Shown here in pieces: positions 60,975-64,000 of a stretch of 64,000 nucleotides of DNA. The notes beneath the pieces are model-generated. The model saw only the letters and a list, made by a program, of their open reading frames with translations, had not been told where the DNA came from and searched no databases. The first letter of the stretch is position 1; each line of letters begins with the position of its first letter. The DNA is from Aplectana chamaeleonis (lineage: Eukaryota > Nematoda > Chromadorea > Rhabditida > Cosmocercidae), in the NCBI GenBank assembly GCA_029168955.1, contig JAPDOI010000038.1, forward strand, positions 2,693,001 to 2,757,000, read 5' to 3'. The position numbers and the translations under genes are program-made.

Positions 60975-61486
60975 GTGAGTTTTTTTTCGTTTGCAAAAAG
61001 AAAGAGTGCAGTTTTTCCTTTTTTTTATTTCTGGAAAATGTTGACTCTGCATGTCTAAAGCCATTGATGGTAGGACTTCGGCGTATTTTGGCTACCGTAA
61101 TCCGGCAATCGCTTCAGGACCCAAAGCCCGATTTCCCTCCGCCCTTTACATTGGCCGTTTCACTCACCGCTTTTCGTTATAGGTCGATTAGCTTCCCTAA
61201 CCTCTCCTTAACCACTGAAGCAGGAGGGTTTCGAAGAATTTCCTCGGAGAATATGAACAGCATTCTGAACTGGGCTGGAAGAGTTTTTAGATGAAGAGCT
61301 TTACTATTCCAATATTCCCTGGAGAAGCTTTATTTATTTCAAGTTTTTCAGACTGCGGTCACCTCTAAATTGCTCTCTGATTTATTTGGATACGACTTTT
61401 CGATGTTTCTAAGTATGAAATAATCTTTTTTGAATTACGCATTTTCTTGCTTTCCCGCAAACGCTCGATTTTCCGTAATTCGGAGC
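60975..61486. other. Presumed intron or downstream sequence, nothing recognised
   Basis: AT-rich after the 60974 donor. Possible acceptors near 61115 and 61352 do not open a recognisable frame. Confidence 0.3.
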
Positions 61487-61734
61487 CAGGGTTGGGCAGG
61501 CTTGCGACCGGCCGCAACGAAGGGTCGTGAAATTTTCCGAAGAAGTTGAAAGTGGGGGTGGGTTCGTAAAATTTTTAGAAAAACTGATGTTTATCTTCGA
61601 ACCATCCGGGAGGTAGATTGAGGAGGAGCTGAATCTAGACCATTTCTCCATCCCTAGGGGGGGGTCGTAAAAATTTTCATCACCAGGGGGGGTCGTAAAA
61701 TTTTGGTTACCGGTCGCAACGGCCTGCTCAACCC
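61487..61734. repeat. Fold-back repeat, family M
   Basis: 'cagggttgggcaggc' at 61487 mirrors 'gcctgctcaaccctg' at 61720; 'gaccggccgcaacg' mirrors 'cggtcgcaacgg'. The middle has repeated 'gggtcgtaaaatttt' blocks like those in family X. Confidence 0.6.
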
Positions 61735-62530
61735 TGTTCGGAGCCCAGGGTTTTCTTAGCCGAATGAGTGAAATCAGGCAGTAGAGGCAGAAGAATAAAT
61801 TGGCAAAGGCATTTGAATCACATCTAAATGGTGACGCTCCGTTGTTTGAATACTTCTAGTTGATTAGGTGGTAAATTTTCCGTGCGCCTTATGAGTAGAG
61901 CAGGCACTGAGAAAAAATTCTTCTGGAAAATTTCTTTGCGAAAACAGAAATCATTGGCATTCTTGTTTGTTAGGATCCCATTTATGGCTCCACACATGGA
62001 GAATTAGCGAAGTAGTTCATTGCATAAGCATCCGCAACGAGCGATTTCTGTGAATACACCGTGGTTTTCCACACTCCGCAAAGTTCTCACCAACCCGGGT
62101 TTTCCGTCCATTGCAAAATCAAGAGAGCCAGGAGGCCTATGAAGTCAAGAATGAACACAACGTGAGATTTTCAGTTTGAGTGCCCCTTTTTAAGCTATCA
62201 CGCTTAGAGTTCGAGGACATTAGGCTTGAAAGTTTGAAAAAATCGCTGCGCTGACAAGCTCTGATGCGATCCAACCTCTACATGGATGATTTAGTACGCT
62301 CCAGAGCGAAATCGTACCGGAAACGCTCGTGATTGAACTCAATGAAGCTGCGAAGCGGTTCCGATGTCTAGGGAAACGGGCTTTAGGTCCTGAAGCGGTT
62401 GCCAGAACACGGTAGCCAAAATACGCCGAAGTCCTACCATCAATGGCTTTACTGCATGTCCCTCTTTGAGAACTTTTTCACGGGCGACAATAGACGCTTA
62501 GGAGATTTTTCCCGAATTCCATTCAAAAGT
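61735..62530. other. No gene recognised
   Basis: I see no coding exon or repeat structure here beyond scattered low-complexity runs. Confidence 0.35.
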
Positions 62531-62728
62531 GGGTGCTATCATAGCGGGGGGGGCGCACTGTTGTGTCGCACTTGGCCACGCCCATTTTTCCGTGCCGCAA
62601 TGACTCCTGATTTTGGCAAAGGAGGGAAACCCTGGGTAGGTGCTCAAATTTAGTGCAGCGCCGTTAAATGTGTGTGGCAAAGTTAATCGCACCATAGTGC
62701 GCCCCCCCCCCCCGTTATGATAGCACCC
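62531..62728. mobile_element. MITE family L (L2), with 6-base target duplication
   Basis: Ends GGGTGCTATCATAGC / TTATGATAGCACCC. AAAAGT lies on both sides (62525-62530 and 62729-62734). G and C runs of 7 and 11 bases lie just inside the ends. Confidence 0.7.
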
Positions 62729-62734
62729 AAAAGT

Positions 62735-63206
62735 GTGCTGAACGCGAGTACGAGGTACTCATCATTTCGGTTGATTAAAGTAGCTTACGGCGCCTGACTA
62801 TTCGATTCATGGCATTGCGCCAGCTACGAGTTACGGTAGTAGGCGTGGCGGGACCTATCGTCGTTCGTGGACGACGCATTCCCCTTCACCGTTTTGGATT
62901 TCAGATTCGAGAGAGCTCCATTCTTCAAGTGTCGAACAGCCCTTCACTTGGATTTATGATCTAAGGCCTCCCCAGTAAGGAGTGGTTCTCTATAAAACTA
63001 AATTCTTCTCATTCGGTGCGCTGCGTTTGCTCACGATGCTGCTTTCTCCTTTCCCAAACACTCTCTCGCTGTTTCTAATCTGCGATCCGCACCCGCACGC
63101 TATAAAAGCATTGAATTCTGGCATTTTTTCAGCATTTAGTATCCAATACGCGCTCTCATTTAGTTTTATTGATTTTTCGTTCAAAGTCGACCTACACTCG
63201 TGAATA
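62735..63206. other. No gene recognised
   Basis: The plus frame 62982-63203 is Phe/Leu/Ser-rich without a domain; not called. Confidence 0.3.
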
Positions 63207-63468
63207 TACAGTTCACCTCCGCACTGCCGTTCAGTCCGAAAAGTGCACGCTGATAGCGAAAGCGTGCTGCGGCGCGGTCGCGAGTATCCTCAGACAGGGA
63301 TGTGGGATCACCCGGGCGTGGTGATCACCCGGGCACCAAAGGCAAAAACCGCCCGGGTGATCCCAGATCCCTGTCTGAGGATACTCTCAACCGCGCCGCA
63401 GCACGCTTTCGAACGAAATCAGCGTGCACTTTGCGGACTGAACGGCAGTGCGGAGGTGAACTGTATGT
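63207..63468. repeat. 262-base near-perfect palindrome
   Basis: 'acagttcacctccgcactgc' at 63209 mirrors 'gcagtgcggaggtgaactgt' ending 63466. 'gcacgctgat' ... 'agcgtgctgcggcgcggt' mirrors its complement near 63395. 'cagacagggat' / 'atccctgtctg' and 'gatcacccgggc' / 'gcccgggtgatc' close to the centre near 63335. One of the most regular palindromes of the window. Confidence 0.85.
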
Positions 63469-64000
63469 CCCATAAAGTATGTGCTCGGTATCCAACCTCG
63501 AATGGATTTTAGGTGCAGGTTCAAGAATGGCATAACAGACACAAACTTTAGGAATTAGTCAATGCAGAATTTGAAATTGGTTCTTTCTCGAATTCGTAAT
63601 CATATCCCTATTTCGTTCATTCTGTCATTGATAGGGCCACATACGAGGCCCACAATATGGCGAGAAGTCCGGTGAGTGAAGCTCCATCGACTCGGAGATT
63701 CAGAACGATGACTCCTCCGCTTTGCGCGGATCAGATGCCACCAAACGGCTGTAGGTTCTGGCGCTACTCGTACCGAAAGCCGCGGCTGGCGCTTCGCCAG
63801 GGAAGGGGGTTTTCAGGGTTCGACCGCGGCGCTGCGCGACATCATGTTTCGTATGTGAATCGAAGAGCGGCGCGTTATTGATAAATGCCCACAAACAACA
63901 TCTGGTCGCGCCGGGCTGCGATGTAACTCTAAAGTTTGGCCGAAGGCGGACATTGCTTACCCGTGCGTGCTGCGTCGCTCGCTATGAGATGTGCGGTGAC
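63469..64000. other. No confident gene at the right edge
   Basis: ATG 63657 opens a short frame that meets a GTGAGT donor after six codons (63675), so a first exon is possible. The rest of the frame to 63881 is Arg/Pro-rich and GC-driven. The window ends before anything can be settled. Confidence 0.25.

Overview
The window looks like repeat-rich eukaryotic nuclear DNA from a nematode, most likely a clade V (strongylid-type) species. The reasons are: introns that are short or heavily repeat-filled, with GTRAGT donors and U-rich TTTCAG acceptors; two start codons placed just behind a TTTTTCAG-type acceptor, as in spliced-leader trans-splicing; a Tc1/mariner transposase with a 55-base intron; and a Penelope-like retroelement. 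There is no bacterial gene organisation and no rRNA.

The one gene I can identify firmly is a Bicaudal-C homologue (C. elegans bcc-1 / BICC1 family) on the minus strand. It spans at least 26582-44782. I assembled about 17 exons by hand from splice sites, reading phase and family similarity. It starts with a KH region at 43976-44782, continues with dispersed KH-like exons at 40554-40634, 37847-37969, 35408-35488, 34853-34970, 33704-33914 and 33431-33535, and ends with a linker plus a SAM domain at 26582-28445. Its introns are packed with fold-back elements. Other genes are fragments: a proline-rich single-pass membrane protein on the plus strand (about 12380-13234), a first exon with a signal anchor (60882-60974), a two-exon minus-strand fragment (54938-55224), and several small open frames of unknown nature.

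Most of the window is transposon-derived. At 21864-26312 lies a Penelope-like element (reverse transcriptase plus GIY-YIG endonuclease, both broken). It has an inverted 5'-truncated partner copy, a 12-base target duplication, and three copies of a hammerhead-ribozyme-like motif. At 17424-19018 a broken Tc1/mariner (DD34E) copy sits inside a TTAA-flanked MITE; an uninterrupted sister of that MITE is at 679-1225. At least six MITE families (A, B, C, D, I, J) end in AGGC...GCCT and abut TTAA. Several sit end to end and share one TTAA. Families E and K abut TA. Families F, G, H, L, M and X are further short or fold-back repeats, many nested two or three deep.

Region by region. 1-10 kb: MITE D1, MITE A1, two ~1 kb fold-backs (H1, H2) and a 520-base palindrome. 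10-15 kb: MITE C1, palindrome G1, the membrane-protein gene, and a disrupted A copy with nested palindromes. 15-21.3 kb: an almost continuous chain of MITEs A-B-C-(gap)-D(+mariner)-I, then B2. 21.8-26.3 kb: Penelope unit. 26.5-44.8 kb: Bicaudal-C with its repeats. 44.8-64 kb: palindromes G2/G3, an interrupted C copy, tandem GC-rich repeats, large fold-backs and gene fragments. All family-level and exon calls were made by eye; boundaries are good to a few bases where a TTAA, TA or splice site fixes them and to tens of bases elsewhere.
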